From: JBFHIZ01 sp963666475
GTDB taxonomy: Bacteria; Bacillota; Clostridia; Lachnospirales; Lachnospiraceae
Length of the DNA stretch: 64,000 nt
NCBI GenBank assembly: GCA_963666475.2
Contig: OY762821.2
Location: forward strand, 682,001-746,000
Direction of reading: 5' to 3'
The notes under the pieces are model-generated. The model did not search any database, was not told the origin of the DNA, and was given only the letters and a program-made list of their open reading frames with translations. Shown one piece after another: positions 1-7,869 of the stretch. How positions within the stretch are numbered: position 1 is the first letter of the stretch; every line of letters begins with the position of its first letter. Both the position numbers and the translations under genes were made by a program.

Positions 1-104
1 CGATCTCGACGGTGTTATTCCTGTCAATATTGATCTTGCTTTTGATTATAAACAAACGTTCAGCAAAACTTGAAAATCAGAAGAAGCTGCAGAAAAGTAT
101 CTAA
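1..104 (+). CDS. potC: PotC-like polyamine ABC permease, C-terminal end only
   Basis: The frame open from base 3 to the TAA at 102-104 encodes a hydrophobic helix followed by a basic tail ending in NQKKLQKSI. This is what the last transmembrane helix of a PotC-type permease looks like. Identity rests mainly on position: a polyamine-binding lipoprotein (potD) starts 17 bases downstream behind a shared AAGGAGG ribosome binding site, the usual potABCD order. Only about 33 residues are visible, so the family call is inferred from the neighbour. Confidence 0.65.
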   Translation, partial: ISTVLFLSILILLLIINKRSAKLENQKKLQKSI

Positions 105-121
105 ACGTACAAGGAGGATTT

Positions 122-1186
122 ATGAAGAAATTATTGAGCATGGCTCTTTTGCTCGCACTGGTTCTCACCGGATGTGGAAGCAATACAGAAGCCGACCCAA
201 ACAAACCACTCGCTGGCACTACAATCAATGTATACAACTGGGGCGACTACATCGCAGAGGATACATTGGAACTATTTACAGAGCAGACTGGAATCAAAGT
301 TGTATATGAAACCTATGATTCGAACGAAATCATGTATGCAAAATATAAGTCAGGAGCCGTAGACTATGATGTCTTGATTCCTTCTGATTATATGATTGAA
401 AAGCTGATTTCAGAAGATGAACTTTTACCACTCAATTTTGACAACATTCCAAATGCATCTTATATTGATGAAAATTTTAAAAATTTAGCTTTTGACCCAG
501 ACAATCAATATTCGGTTCCTTATATGTGGGGAACTCTTGGTATTTTATACAATACAACCATGGTTTATGAAGAGGTGACTTCTTGGGATATTCTTTGGGA
601 CAGTAAATATGAAGGTCAGATCATTATGATGAACTCTGTACGTGACAGTTTTGCGGTAGCCTTGAAACGTCTGGGATATTCTTTGAATTCGACAGATATG
701 ACTGAAATTGACGCTGCGTATGCAAGTCTTGAAGAACAAGCTCCACTGGTTCAGGCTTATGTTGTTGATGAAGTAAAAGACAAGATGATCGGTGAGGAAG
801 CAGCGCTTGCAGTCATCTATTCTGGAGAAGCAATCTTCACGGCGGATTATAATGAAGATTTGGCATATGCAATCCCAGAAGAAGGGACGAATTTGTGGTT
901 TGATGCAATGGTTATTCCTAAAACTTCAAAAAATCAAGAAGCAGCGGAAGCATTCATCAACTTCATGAACGATCCACAAATTGCATTTAATAATACGGAT
1001 TACATTGGATATTCTACTCCGCATACCGAAGCGAAAAGCATGTTGGATGAAGAAGTACAAAACGATCCGGCAGCATATCCTTCAGAAGAAGTGATCGCGA
1101 AATGTGAAGTGTTCGTGGACTTAGGAACAGAACTGACGGCTTACTACAATGAAAAATGGAATGAGTTGAAAGCTTCCTTAAATTAG
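122..1186 (+). CDS. potD: Spermidine/putrescine-binding lipoprotein PotD
   Basis: This 354-residue extracytoplasmic solute-binding protein belongs to the PotD/PotF family and delivers polyamines to the PotABC importer. Residues 1-17 are a lipoprotein signal peptide with lipobox LTGC (Cys18), so the protein is tethered outside the membrane. The mature part begins with the family-typical INVYNWGDYI and continues with VDYDVLIPSDYMIEKL and the hinge-region YSVPYMWGTLGILYN. The length is normal. A strong AAGGAGG lies 5 bases before the ATG. It is the last gene of the polyamine operon, followed by a clear terminator at 1231-1271. Whether spermidine or putrescine is preferred cannot be read from the sequence. 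Confidence 0.93.
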   Translation: MKKLLSMALLLALVLTGCGSNTEADPNKPLAGTTINVYNWGDYIAEDTLELFTEQTGIKVVYETYDSNEIMYAKYKSGAVDYDVLIPSDYMIEKLISEDELLPLNFDNIPNASYIDENFKNLAFDPDNQYSVPYMWGTLGILYNTTMVYEEVTSWDILWDSKYEGQIIMMNSVRDSFAVALKRLGYSLNSTDMTEIDAAYASLEEQAPLVQAYVVDEVKDKMIGEEAALAVIYSGEAIFTADYNEDLAYAIPEEGTNLWFDAMVIPKTSKNQEAAEAFINFMNDPQIAFNNTDYIGYSTPHTEAKSMLDEEVQNDPAAYPSEEVIAKCEVFVDLGTELTAYYNEKWNELKASLN

Positions 1187-1230
1187 TTCAATAAACCTAT
1201 TATTTTGAGAAGGCTGTTATAATCGTATAC

Positions 1231-1271
1231 AAAAAAAGATTCTACTTGATTTACATGTAGAATCTTTTTTT
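1231..1271 (+). terminator. Rho-independent terminator of the pot operon
   Basis: Perfect 15-bp stem: AAAAAAAGATTCTAC at 1231-1245 pairs with GTAGAATCTTTTTTT at 1257-1271, with an 11-base loop and a run of T on the 3' arm. The A run on the 5' arm means it could also stop transcription from the other strand. Confidence 0.9.
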
Positions 1272-1326
1272 GTGTAAACTTTTATCCCTGAAATCAAGAC
1301 AACGTTTTTTAAAATTTTTACGCAGA

Positions 1327-1356
1327 TTGACATTTCAAGTGCATGAAAGCTATAAT
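1327..1356 (+). promoter_or_regulatory. Sigma-A-type promoter for LytTR/GHKL pair 1
   Basis: Consensus -35 TTGACA at 1327-1332 and consensus -10 TATAAT at 1351-1356, separated by 18 bases, 38 bases before the response-regulator start. Such a good promoter suggests steady expression of the regulatory pair. Confidence 0.8.
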
Positions 1357-1394
1357 GAAAAAAATTATCCGTATTAGTTTTGGAAAGGAAAGTT

Positions 1395-2105
1395 ATGGTT
1401 CGAATAGCAATCGTTGAAGATGATAAAAACTACACAGAGGTCCTTAAGAAATATATTGTACGATATGAACGAGAGAGCAATCAAACATTTCAAACTATTA
1501 TTTTTCAAGATGGAGAAGATATTTTAGAGAATTATTCGGCGGAATATGACATCATTTTAATGGATATTGAAATGCAATTTAAGGATGGAATGTCGACTGC
1601 TGAAGAAATTCGAAAGGCAGACAATGAGGTTGTTATAATTTTTATTACAAATATGCCTCAGTATGCAATGAAGGGTTATGCAGTAGAAGCTTTAGACTAT
1701 GTATTAAAGCCTATTAACTACTATGCCTTTTCACAGAGAATAGACCGTGCTTTATCTAGAATGAAAAAGCGTACATCGAAATTTCTGTCTGTTGCCTACA
1801 AAGGAAAGATGCGAAAGATGGATGTTTCTGAAATATATTACATTGAAGTACGGAATCACGATCTGATATTTCATTTGAAGAATGAAGCATTTCATACAAG
1901 AGGAACTATGAAAGAGATTGAAGCTGAATTAGAGAAGGATTCGTTTTTTCGATGCAATAAATGTTATCTTGTGAATATGAAATACGTGAATGCAATTGAA
2001 GAAAACACGGTGCTTGTTGGAACCGACCATGTACAAGTCAGTAGAGCTAGAAAAAAAGAGTTTCTAGATGTGCTAAATGACTATATGAATGAGGTGAGTA
2101 AATGA
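1395..2105 (+). CDS. LytTR-family response regulator (pair 1)
   Basis: A 236-residue response regulator. Residues 1-120 are a receiver domain: acidic pocket E8 D9 D10, phospho-acceptor D57 in ILMDIEM, and the conserved K near residue 107 in YVLKPI. Residues 135-235 form a LytTR DNA-binding domain (YYIEVRNHDLIFH, FFRCNKCYLVNMKYV). I chose the ATG at 1395 over an upstream TTG at 1380 because GGAAAGGA at 1382-1389 is correctly spaced from it and MVRIAIVEDD is a typical receiver start. It overlaps the histidine kinase by 4 bases (ATGA). Pair 2 at 33977-36033 has the same architecture and an equally long regulator. Its location directly upstream of cassette 1 suggests it controls those glycosidase genes (inference). 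Confidence 0.9.
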   Translation: MVRIAIVEDDKNYTEVLKKYIVRYERESNQTFQTIIFQDGEDILENYSAEYDIILMDIEMQFKDGMSTAEEIRKADNEVVIIFITNMPQYAMKGYAVEALDYVLKPINYYAFSQRIDRALSRMKKRTSKFLSVAYKGKMRKMDVSEIYYIEVRNHDLIFHLKNEAFHTRGTMKEIEAELEKDSFFRCNKCYLVNMKYVNAIEENTVLVGTDHVQVSRARKKEFLDVLNDYMNEVSK

Positions 2106-3412
2106 AAATTGATTGGATCAACACACCTGGAGGATACTATGCGATTGCATATTGGATATCCAGCGTCATGATCATTTTAAATAGTCCAAGAAAACGTACT
2201 AGAAAAAAAGAAATCATCAGTACCGGAATCGCAGGAATTGTACTATTAGCTGTGATGACAATAACGCATGGAAGTTCGCAATATTTGTTTGTTCCATTTA
2301 TGCTTGCTTATTTCATTTTATTGTGGGTCATGATCTTTTACAACTGTAAATATAACTGGAGAACAGCGTTGTATTTTGCAGCTCGAGCATTTATAATTGG
2401 AGAATTCATAGCATCTTTTGAGTGGGAAATGCTCTATTATGCAGTTACATATGTTGGCATGCCATTCAATATATTTACGAATGTTTTGTTTTTGGTTGTT
2501 GTGGATGGCGGAATCATTACGCTCATGTATTTGCTTGAAAAGAAAAATCGAGATGCGAATAAAAGTATTGAAATTCATAATCGAGAACTGATTATGGGTG
2601 GGGTCATTACATTGGTAATTTTTGCAGTAAGTAATATGAGCTATGTTCTTGAAAGTACAACATTTGGAGATGTATTTATTCAAGAGTTATTTGTGATAAG
2701 AACACTAGTTGATCTTGGAGGAGTTGCTGTTTTATATGCATACCATGTGCAGATGGGAGAACTTAACATGCAGTTTGAAATGGAAAAACTACAGGATATA
2801 TTAAATATGCAATATCATAATTATGAAATGCTTGAACAAAGTATCGCAACTGTGAACCATAAATATCATGATTTGAAATATCATATAGCTGTGCTAAAGA
2901 AGGAGTTTAGTGAAGAGGATAAACTGGCATATCTAGATAAGATGGAGATGGAGATAAAAGCATATGAAGCGCAGAACAAAACGGGTAATAAGGTGCTAGA
3001 CACAATATTAACTGGAAAAGCACTATATTGCCAAAATAATTGGATTGAATTGACTAGTGTGGCGGATGGTACACTTTTGGATTTTATCGACCCAATTGAC
3101 ATCAGTACCTTGTTTGGGAATATGCTGGATAATGCAATTGAAAGTGTAAGTAAAATTGAAAACAAGGAAAGACGCTTGATTCATTTAACGATTTCTAAGC
3201 AAAAAAGTTTTTTGAGAATTAAGATGGAAAACTGTTATGACAAGAAACCAGGGTTTCAGGATGGACTTCCCTCTACCACAAAAGATGATAAAAAATTACA
3301 TGGATATGGATTAAAAAGTATACTTAGTACGGTCAAGAAGCTGGATGGTTCGGTAACGATGCAAGCAGAGAATGGATGGTTTGAGTTACGTATTCTCATA
3401 CCATTACAGTAA
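2102..3412 (+). CDS. GHKL-type sensor histidine kinase (pair 1)
   Basis: A 436-residue AgrC-like membrane kinase. About six or seven hydrophobic segments fill residues 10-215. A short linker leads to a dimerisation/phospho-acceptor region with the likely His256 in NHKYHDLKYH, then a GHKL ATPase domain with N-box LFGNMLDNAIESV and a G-box region HGYGLKSI near residue 405. It overlaps its response regulator by 4 bases, so the two are translationally coupled. The sensor part has no recognisable ligand-binding domain. AgrC relatives sense peptides, but no AgrB or AgrD gene lies nearby, so a carbohydrate-linked signal is equally possible. Confidence 0.88.
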   Translation: MKIDWINTPGGYYAIAYWISSVMIILNSPRKRTRKKEIISTGIAGIVLLAVMTITHGSSQYLFVPFMLAYFILLWVMIFYNCKYNWRTALYFAARAFIIGEFIASFEWEMLYYAVTYVGMPFNIFTNVLFLVVVDGGIITLMYLLEKKNRDANKSIEIHNRELIMGGVITLVIFAVSNMSYVLESTTFGDVFIQELFVIRTLVDLGGVAVLYAYHVQMGELNMQFEMEKLQDILNMQYHNYEMLEQSIATVNHKYHDLKYHIAVLKKEFSEEDKLAYLDKMEMEIKAYEAQNKTGNKVLDTILTGKALYCQNNWIELTSVADGTLLDFIDPIDISTLFGNMLDNAIESVSKIENKERRLIHLTISKQKSFLRIKMENCYDKKPGFQDGLPSTTKDDKKLHGYGLKSILSTVKKLDGSVTMQAENGWFELRILIPLQ

Positions 3413-3421
3413 ATATTATAG

Positions 3422-3466
3422 CCGGATGACAGAAGGACATAGATGTTCTTCTGTCATCCGGTTTTT
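3422..3466 (+). terminator. Terminator after GHKL/LytTR pair 1
   Basis: CCGGATGACAGAAG at 3422-3435 pairs with CTTCTGTCATCCGG at 3448-3461, followed by TTTTT. The inner bases extend the stem further. It separates the regulatory pair from the rhamnosidase operon, which therefore needs its own promoter. Confidence 0.9.
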
Positions 3467-3480
3467 ATACGTCAGTTTTT

Positions 3481-3528
3481 GAACCGTTTACGACAGCCTT
3501 AATATATTATGAACATTTGAGATATACT
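3481..3528 (+). promoter_or_regulatory. Putative regulated promoter of the GH78-GPH-GH2 operon
   Basis: The element GAACCGTTTACGACA at 3481-3495 matches 13 of 15 bases of GAACTGTATACGACA at 10257-10271, upstream of the GH3 gene. In both places a -10-like hexamer follows at nearly the same distance (TATACT at 3523-3528, 42 bases on; TATAAT at 10300, 43 bases on). Neither promoter has a good -35. This looks like one regulator acting on both promoters. ACCGTTTAC within the element matches 8 of 9 positions of the LytTR half-site consensus, so response regulator 1 is a candidate. Confidence 0.5.
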
Positions 3529-3577
3529 ATAAAATATAATAATGCAATAATATGAGTTTAATAAAAGGAGATTTACT

Positions 3578-6124
3578 ATGTTAGAAATCACCAAAATCAA
3601 AATCGAAAATTTAGCAGAAGACTGTATCACGGATGAAGTTCACCCACGAATTTCTTTTGAGCTAAGTAGTGATCAGGAAAATGTGGAATTAATGAATGCA
3701 AAGATTTCGGTAGGCGACTGGATTTTTGAGACAAAAGAACAGGTGGCTATATCGTATCAAGGAAGACCACTTGAGCCTTTTACAGAATATAAAGTGAATA
3801 TTGAGGTACTGGATAATTATGGAAATATGGCAAATGGAGAATCAACTTTTGAAACCGGTAGAGGAAGTACTCCATGGAATGCAAGTTGGATCACAGATAC
3901 GACATATCAATTGAAGGAACGTCATGAGTCGCCAGAAACCATGACTTTTCAAAAGAAATTGAGTATACAGAAATCGATCCGAAGTGTAAAAATCTATGCA
4001 ACCGCATTGGGTATATATGAGATAAATTTAAATGGTAGAAAAGTTGGTAAGGATTACTTTGCCCCGGGATATACAACGTACAAGAGAAATCTACAATATC
4101 AAGTCTATGATATTTCAAAACAGATAAAAGAAGATAACCGGCTTACAGTAGTAGTGGGTGGTGGATGGGCAGTAGGTGCCTTTAACTACAAAAGAGTCAA
4201 TCGCGCGTGGGCAGACAGACAAGCCCTGCTAATGGAAGTACGAATTACATATGAGGATGGAACAACAGAGATCATTGGAACAGATGAAAGTTGGAAGGTC
4301 ACACGTGATGGGAATTATCGATTTACAGAATTTTATGCAGGCGAGACGTATGATGCTACGATCGATTTAGATAAAATAACATGGATCAATGCAGGAATAG
4401 AAAGTATTAGATATCAGCCTGAAATTGTAGCGACCTATGGTTCGATGGTCAGAGAACAAGAAATCATGACTCCGATTTCAGTCACGCATGCACAATCAGG
4501 GATGTTAATCTATGATATGGGGCAAAATTTTGCTGGGGTAATAAGAGCAAAAATTAGAGGGGAAAAAGGACAAAAAGTGGTATTTCATCATGCTGAAGTT
4601 TTGATGGATGGTGAGCTTTTTTTGAAACCACTTAGAAGTGCAATTCAACAAGCATCCTATATCTGTATCGATGGGGAACAAGAGTATTCTCCACGTATGA
4701 CATACATGGGCTTTCGATACGTTGGGGTGGAAGGAATCGCAGAAAAAGATCTTGAACTCTTAGGGGTAGCACTATATTCAGATATGGAAACAAATGGAAG
4801 CTTTTATTGTTCAAATGACCTTATTAATAAATTGCAAAATGCAATCGTCTGGGGAACAAAATCAAACTTTGTCGATATACCGACGGACTGCCCTCAAAGA
4901 GATGAGCGAATGGGATGGACAGGAGATATCGCTGTCTTTTCTCCGACTGCTGCGTATAACTTTGACACGAGTCGTTTTTTTGAGAAGTGGCTTAGAGATG
5001 TAAAGGTGGAACAAAGACACGGAGGTGGAATTCCGATGGTTGTTCCGAGTACGTTTGTTCCAATGCAATGGGAATTAATGATTACAATGGCAGTAGACCA
5101 TTGGGGAGATGCGTGTGTATGGGTTCCGTGGGCAGAATACCAGGCGCGAGGTGATATCCGTGTTTTAAAAGAAATGTATCCGACAATGAAAAAATATGTA
5201 AAGGCATGTAAGTTCTGGGCACAGTTGTTTTCTGTCGGAAAACACCGAAGAATATGGAGACTTCTTCATCATTACGGAGACTGGTGTTCTCCTAATGAAA
5301 ACCTAATGGGATGGATGAGTAAAGGGAAGTGGACTGCAACTGCTGCGTTAGCACGTACTTCTGCAAACCTTAGTCAAATAGCAGAAATACTGGGGGAAAA
5401 AGAAGATGCAACATATTATAGCAAGTTGAGTCAGGAAACCTCAGATGCGTATCGTAGCCTTCTTATGGATAAAGATTGCAAAATTAAGAATGAATTTCAA
5501 ACGGGATATGTGCTCCCACTACACTACAATATGCTAAATGAGGAAGACCAGAAACAAACAGCAGCGAATTTGGTAGAAATGGTAAGAAAAAATGATTATC
5601 ATATTGCTACTGGATTTCCTGGAACGCCATATATCCTGTTTGCACTTGCCGAACATGGATATGAAAAAGATGCGTTTCATATGCTCTTAAAAGATACTTG
5701 CCCATCTTGGTTGTATGAAGTGAAGGCAGGAGGGACTACTGTTTGGGAGCGTTGGGATGCACTCAGAGAAGACGGGACATGTAATTCAGGAGATGATGAC
5801 GGAACAAATGGAATGGTATCGTTTAATCATTATGCCAGTGGATCTGTCGGAGCTTTTTTGTATCAGAAAATTGCAGGAATACAAAGTATTACCGCTGGAT
5901 ATAAAAAATTTAAGATTGCACCATTAATAGGTGGTGGAATTACTTTCGCAAAGGGATTGGTAAAAACACCTTATGGTGAGATATCCAGTTCATGGCATAT
6001 GGAATCCAATCTATTTTATATTGAAATCAGCGTTCCGGTAGGTACAAATTGTAGATTGGAGCTACCGGATGGAAGCGTACATGCGTATGGAAGCGGGAAT
6101 TATACTTGTACGGCGAAGATATAA
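3578..6124 (+). CDS. GH78 alpha-L-rhamnosidase, cytoplasmic
   Basis: This 848-residue enzyme would release terminal L-rhamnose from rhamnosides. Family layout: N-terminal beta domains (to about residue 310), a concanavalin-like rhamnosidase domain (residues 320-420), the (alpha/alpha)6 catalytic barrel (430-760) and a C-terminal beta domain. The acid motif DCPQRDERMGWTGD carries the likely general acid Glu443 and Asp450. The motif TTVWERWDAL carries the likely base Glu724. There is no signal peptide, so it acts on imported glycosides. It is first in an operon with the GPH transporter and a GH2 enzyme, 58 bases and then 3 bases apart. The rhamnose it frees can feed the rha genes at 18-23 kb. 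Confidence 0.93.
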   Translation: MLEITKIKIENLAEDCITDEVHPRISFELSSDQENVELMNAKISVGDWIFETKEQVAISYQGRPLEPFTEYKVNIEVLDNYGNMANGESTFETGRGSTPWNASWITDTTYQLKERHESPETMTFQKKLSIQKSIRSVKIYATALGIYEINLNGRKVGKDYFAPGYTTYKRNLQYQVYDISKQIKEDNRLTVVVGGGWAVGAFNYKRVNRAWADRQALLMEVRITYEDGTTEIIGTDESWKVTRDGNYRFTEFYAGETYDATIDLDKITWINAGIESIRYQPEIVATYGSMVREQEIMTPISVTHAQSGMLIYDMGQNFAGVIRAKIRGEKGQKVVFHHAEVLMDGELFLKPLRSAIQQASYICIDGEQEYSPRMTYMGFRYVGVEGIAEKDLELLGVALYSDMETNGSFYCSNDLINKLQNAIVWGTKSNFVDIPTDCPQRDERMGWTGDIAVFSPTAAYNFDTSRFFEKWLRDVKVEQRHGGGIPMVVPSTFVPMQWELMITMAVDHWGDACVWVPWAEYQARGDIRVLKEMYPTMKKYVKACKFWAQLFSVGKHRRIWRLLHHYGDWCSPNENLMGWMSKGKWTATAALARTSANLSQIAEILGEKEDATYYSKLSQETSDAYRSLLMDKDCKIKNEFQTGYVLPLHYNMLNEEDQKQTAANLVEMVRKNDYHIATGFPGTPYILFALAEHGYEKDAFHMLLKDTCPSWLYEVKAGGTTVWERWDALREDGTCNSGDDDGTNGMVSFNHYASGSVGAFLYQKIAGIQSITAGYKKFKIAPLIGGGITFAKGLVKTPYGEISSSWHMESNLFYIEISVPVGTNCRLELPDGSVHAYGSGNYTCTAKI

Positions 6125-6181
6125 AAGTCTGTTAGAGAGAAATGCTGTCTGAAAAAAACAGACGAGAAAAGAGGAATTTAA

Positions 6182-7867
6182 ATGACGTCAAGAACAACAG
6201 GATTATTCGAGAATCCTTTATTAAAAACAAAAATTATTTCAGCAAATGTAAAACCGAAGGAAATGTTATTAGGATATTTTATCGGACCTTTTTGTGCGCT
6301 GATTTCGAATGCCATTTTTTCATCGTATTTAAATCGATATTACTCAGATGTATTGGGGTGGACGGATACAAGCAGATTTGGAGTTTTTTCTGCATTGCTT
6401 CCAATGATCTCAGTGATCTTTGTAATAATTGGGAATTTGATGGTTGGAAGATTCATTGATGACACAAGAACTTCACAAGGAAAAGCAAGGCCATATTTAC
6501 TTTTATCAATGCCGCTAATAGTCGTAGCAATTGCTTTGCTCTTTATGGTTCCGAACCAAATGAGTCCCCTTATTCAAATGATTTGGATTGCACTTTCCTA
6601 TAATATATATTATGCATTAGCATATCCGTTCTTTTATACGGCACATAGTTCGATGGTTTCGCTTTCTACAAGAAACTCAAATCATAGAGGAATGCTTGCG
6701 ACTTTCTCAAATGCATCTGGAGTAGCGGCTGTTGGAATTGGTGCGAGTATCCTTGTGCCAATGTTACTACAAAAATATCTGTTCGTAGAAGTGGATGGTG
6801 TACTGAATACTTCGGCAAGTTATGACAATTGGCGAAGTGTGATGATCGCTTTATGTATGATCACAGCTTTTGGAATTATTCTTGAATATTATTTTACCAG
6901 AGAGCGAATTACAGAAGAAAATATTAAATTAAAAATTACAGAAGAGAAATTACATATCAAACATCAGGTGAAAGCATGCATCAACAATAAATACTGGTGG
7001 ATTATTATTCTTTATTTTTTGTTGTTTCAGTTTGGAGGACTGGTGAAAAATGGGTCTATGGGTTATTACAGTCGATGGATGTTTGATGGAGTGACATCAG
7101 AAGCTGCAGCTGGAACAGCAATGGGAACCCTGGGATTGATTGGTGGGTTGCCGACAGCGATTGGGATGATATTAGCCTGGCCGATTGCAAACAAACTTGG
7201 AAAACAAAAAGCAGTTACAATCGGATTGGCCATTTCAGTAATTGGCGGTTTGGTAAGCTTCCTTGATGTGCATAGTTTTGCTATGGTATGCATTGGTGTT
7301 ATTTTAAAAGGAATTGGCTCAATACCTGCGATGTATGTGACACTTGCCTTATTATCTGATGTACTGGACCACTTAGAAGCTAAAAACGGATTTCGTAGTG
7401 ATGGTTTTACCATGGCAGTTTATGGATCGATCATGGTAGGAATGACAGGGCTAGGTAATGGAATCATTAATGCACTTCTTACTGTGAGTGGTTATGATGC
7501 CTTATTAACAACACAAAACAGCTCAGTGCAAAACATGCTTGCACTATGTTATTTGGGAATTGAATTAATCTGTTATGCGGCAATTGTGATTCTGATGTTA
7601 TTTTTGAAAGTGGAAAAGCATATTCAAGAAGATCATCTGACGATTTTAGAAAACCAAAAAGCAGCAGTTCTTGCTTCAGGGGGAGAATGGATGGATCCTT
7701 CAGAGCGTCTGGCATTGGAACAGGCTGAGGCAGAGAGAGTGGCTGAAGTGGCCAGAAAAGAGGATTTAAAGAGATTCTGTGAAAAAAAAGGATTGGATTA
7801 TCTGATAGAAGAAGAAAAATATCAGAATAAGAAAATAGAGAAAGAAGCGAAACGTAGTAAGAGGTAA
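6182..7867 (+). CDS. GPH/MFS-type glycoside-cation symporter
   Basis: A 561-residue transporter with about 12 hydrophobic helices, of the GPH (glycoside-pentoside-hexuronide) group of the major facilitator superfamily. Motif VGRFIDDTRTSQGKARPYL lies in the loop after helix 2, the place where GPH proteins carry D-x-T-x-T-x-x-G-x-x-R-P. The last 60 or so residues are a strongly charged cytoplasmic tail (EKEAKRSKR at the end), longer than in the second copy at 45993. It lies between the rhamnosidase and the GH2 gene, so it likely imports the rhamnosylated or galactosylated oligosaccharide they cut. An alternative frame at 6142 was discarded: GAGGAAT before the ATG at 6182 decides the start. Confidence 0.88.
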   Translation: MTSRTTGLFENPLLKTKIISANVKPKEMLLGYFIGPFCALISNAIFSSYLNRYYSDVLGWTDTSRFGVFSALLPMISVIFVIIGNLMVGRFIDDTRTSQGKARPYLLLSMPLIVVAIALLFMVPNQMSPLIQMIWIALSYNIYYALAYPFFYTAHSSMVSLSTRNSNHRGMLATFSNASGVAAVGIGASILVPMLLQKYLFVEVDGVLNTSASYDNWRSVMIALCMITAFGIILEYYFTRERITEENIKLKITEEKLHIKHQVKACINNKYWWIIILYFLLFQFGGLVKNGSMGYYSRWMFDGVTSEAAAGTAMGTLGLIGGLPTAIGMILAWPIANKLGKQKAVTIGLAISVIGGLVSFLDVHSFAMVCIGVILKGIGSIPAMYVTLALLSDVLDHLEAKNGFRSDGFTMAVYGSIMVGMTGLGNGIINALLTVSGYDALLTTQNSSVQNMLALCYLGIELICYAAIVILMLFLKVEKHIQEDHLTILENQKAAVLASGGEWMDPSERLALEQAEAERVAEVARKEDLKRFCEKKGLDYLIEEEKYQNKKIEKEAKRSKR

Positions 7868-7869
7868 AT

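Noticed and set aside
1395..3412. agr-like peptide quorum-sensing locus
   Set aside because: Kinase and regulator are AgrC/AgrA-like, but no AgrB protease or AgrD propeptide frame was seen near either pair.
6142..6459. 105-residue frame overlapping the start of the GPH transporter
   Set aside because: It is out of frame with the transporter, which has its own ribosome binding site and clear membrane helices from 6182.
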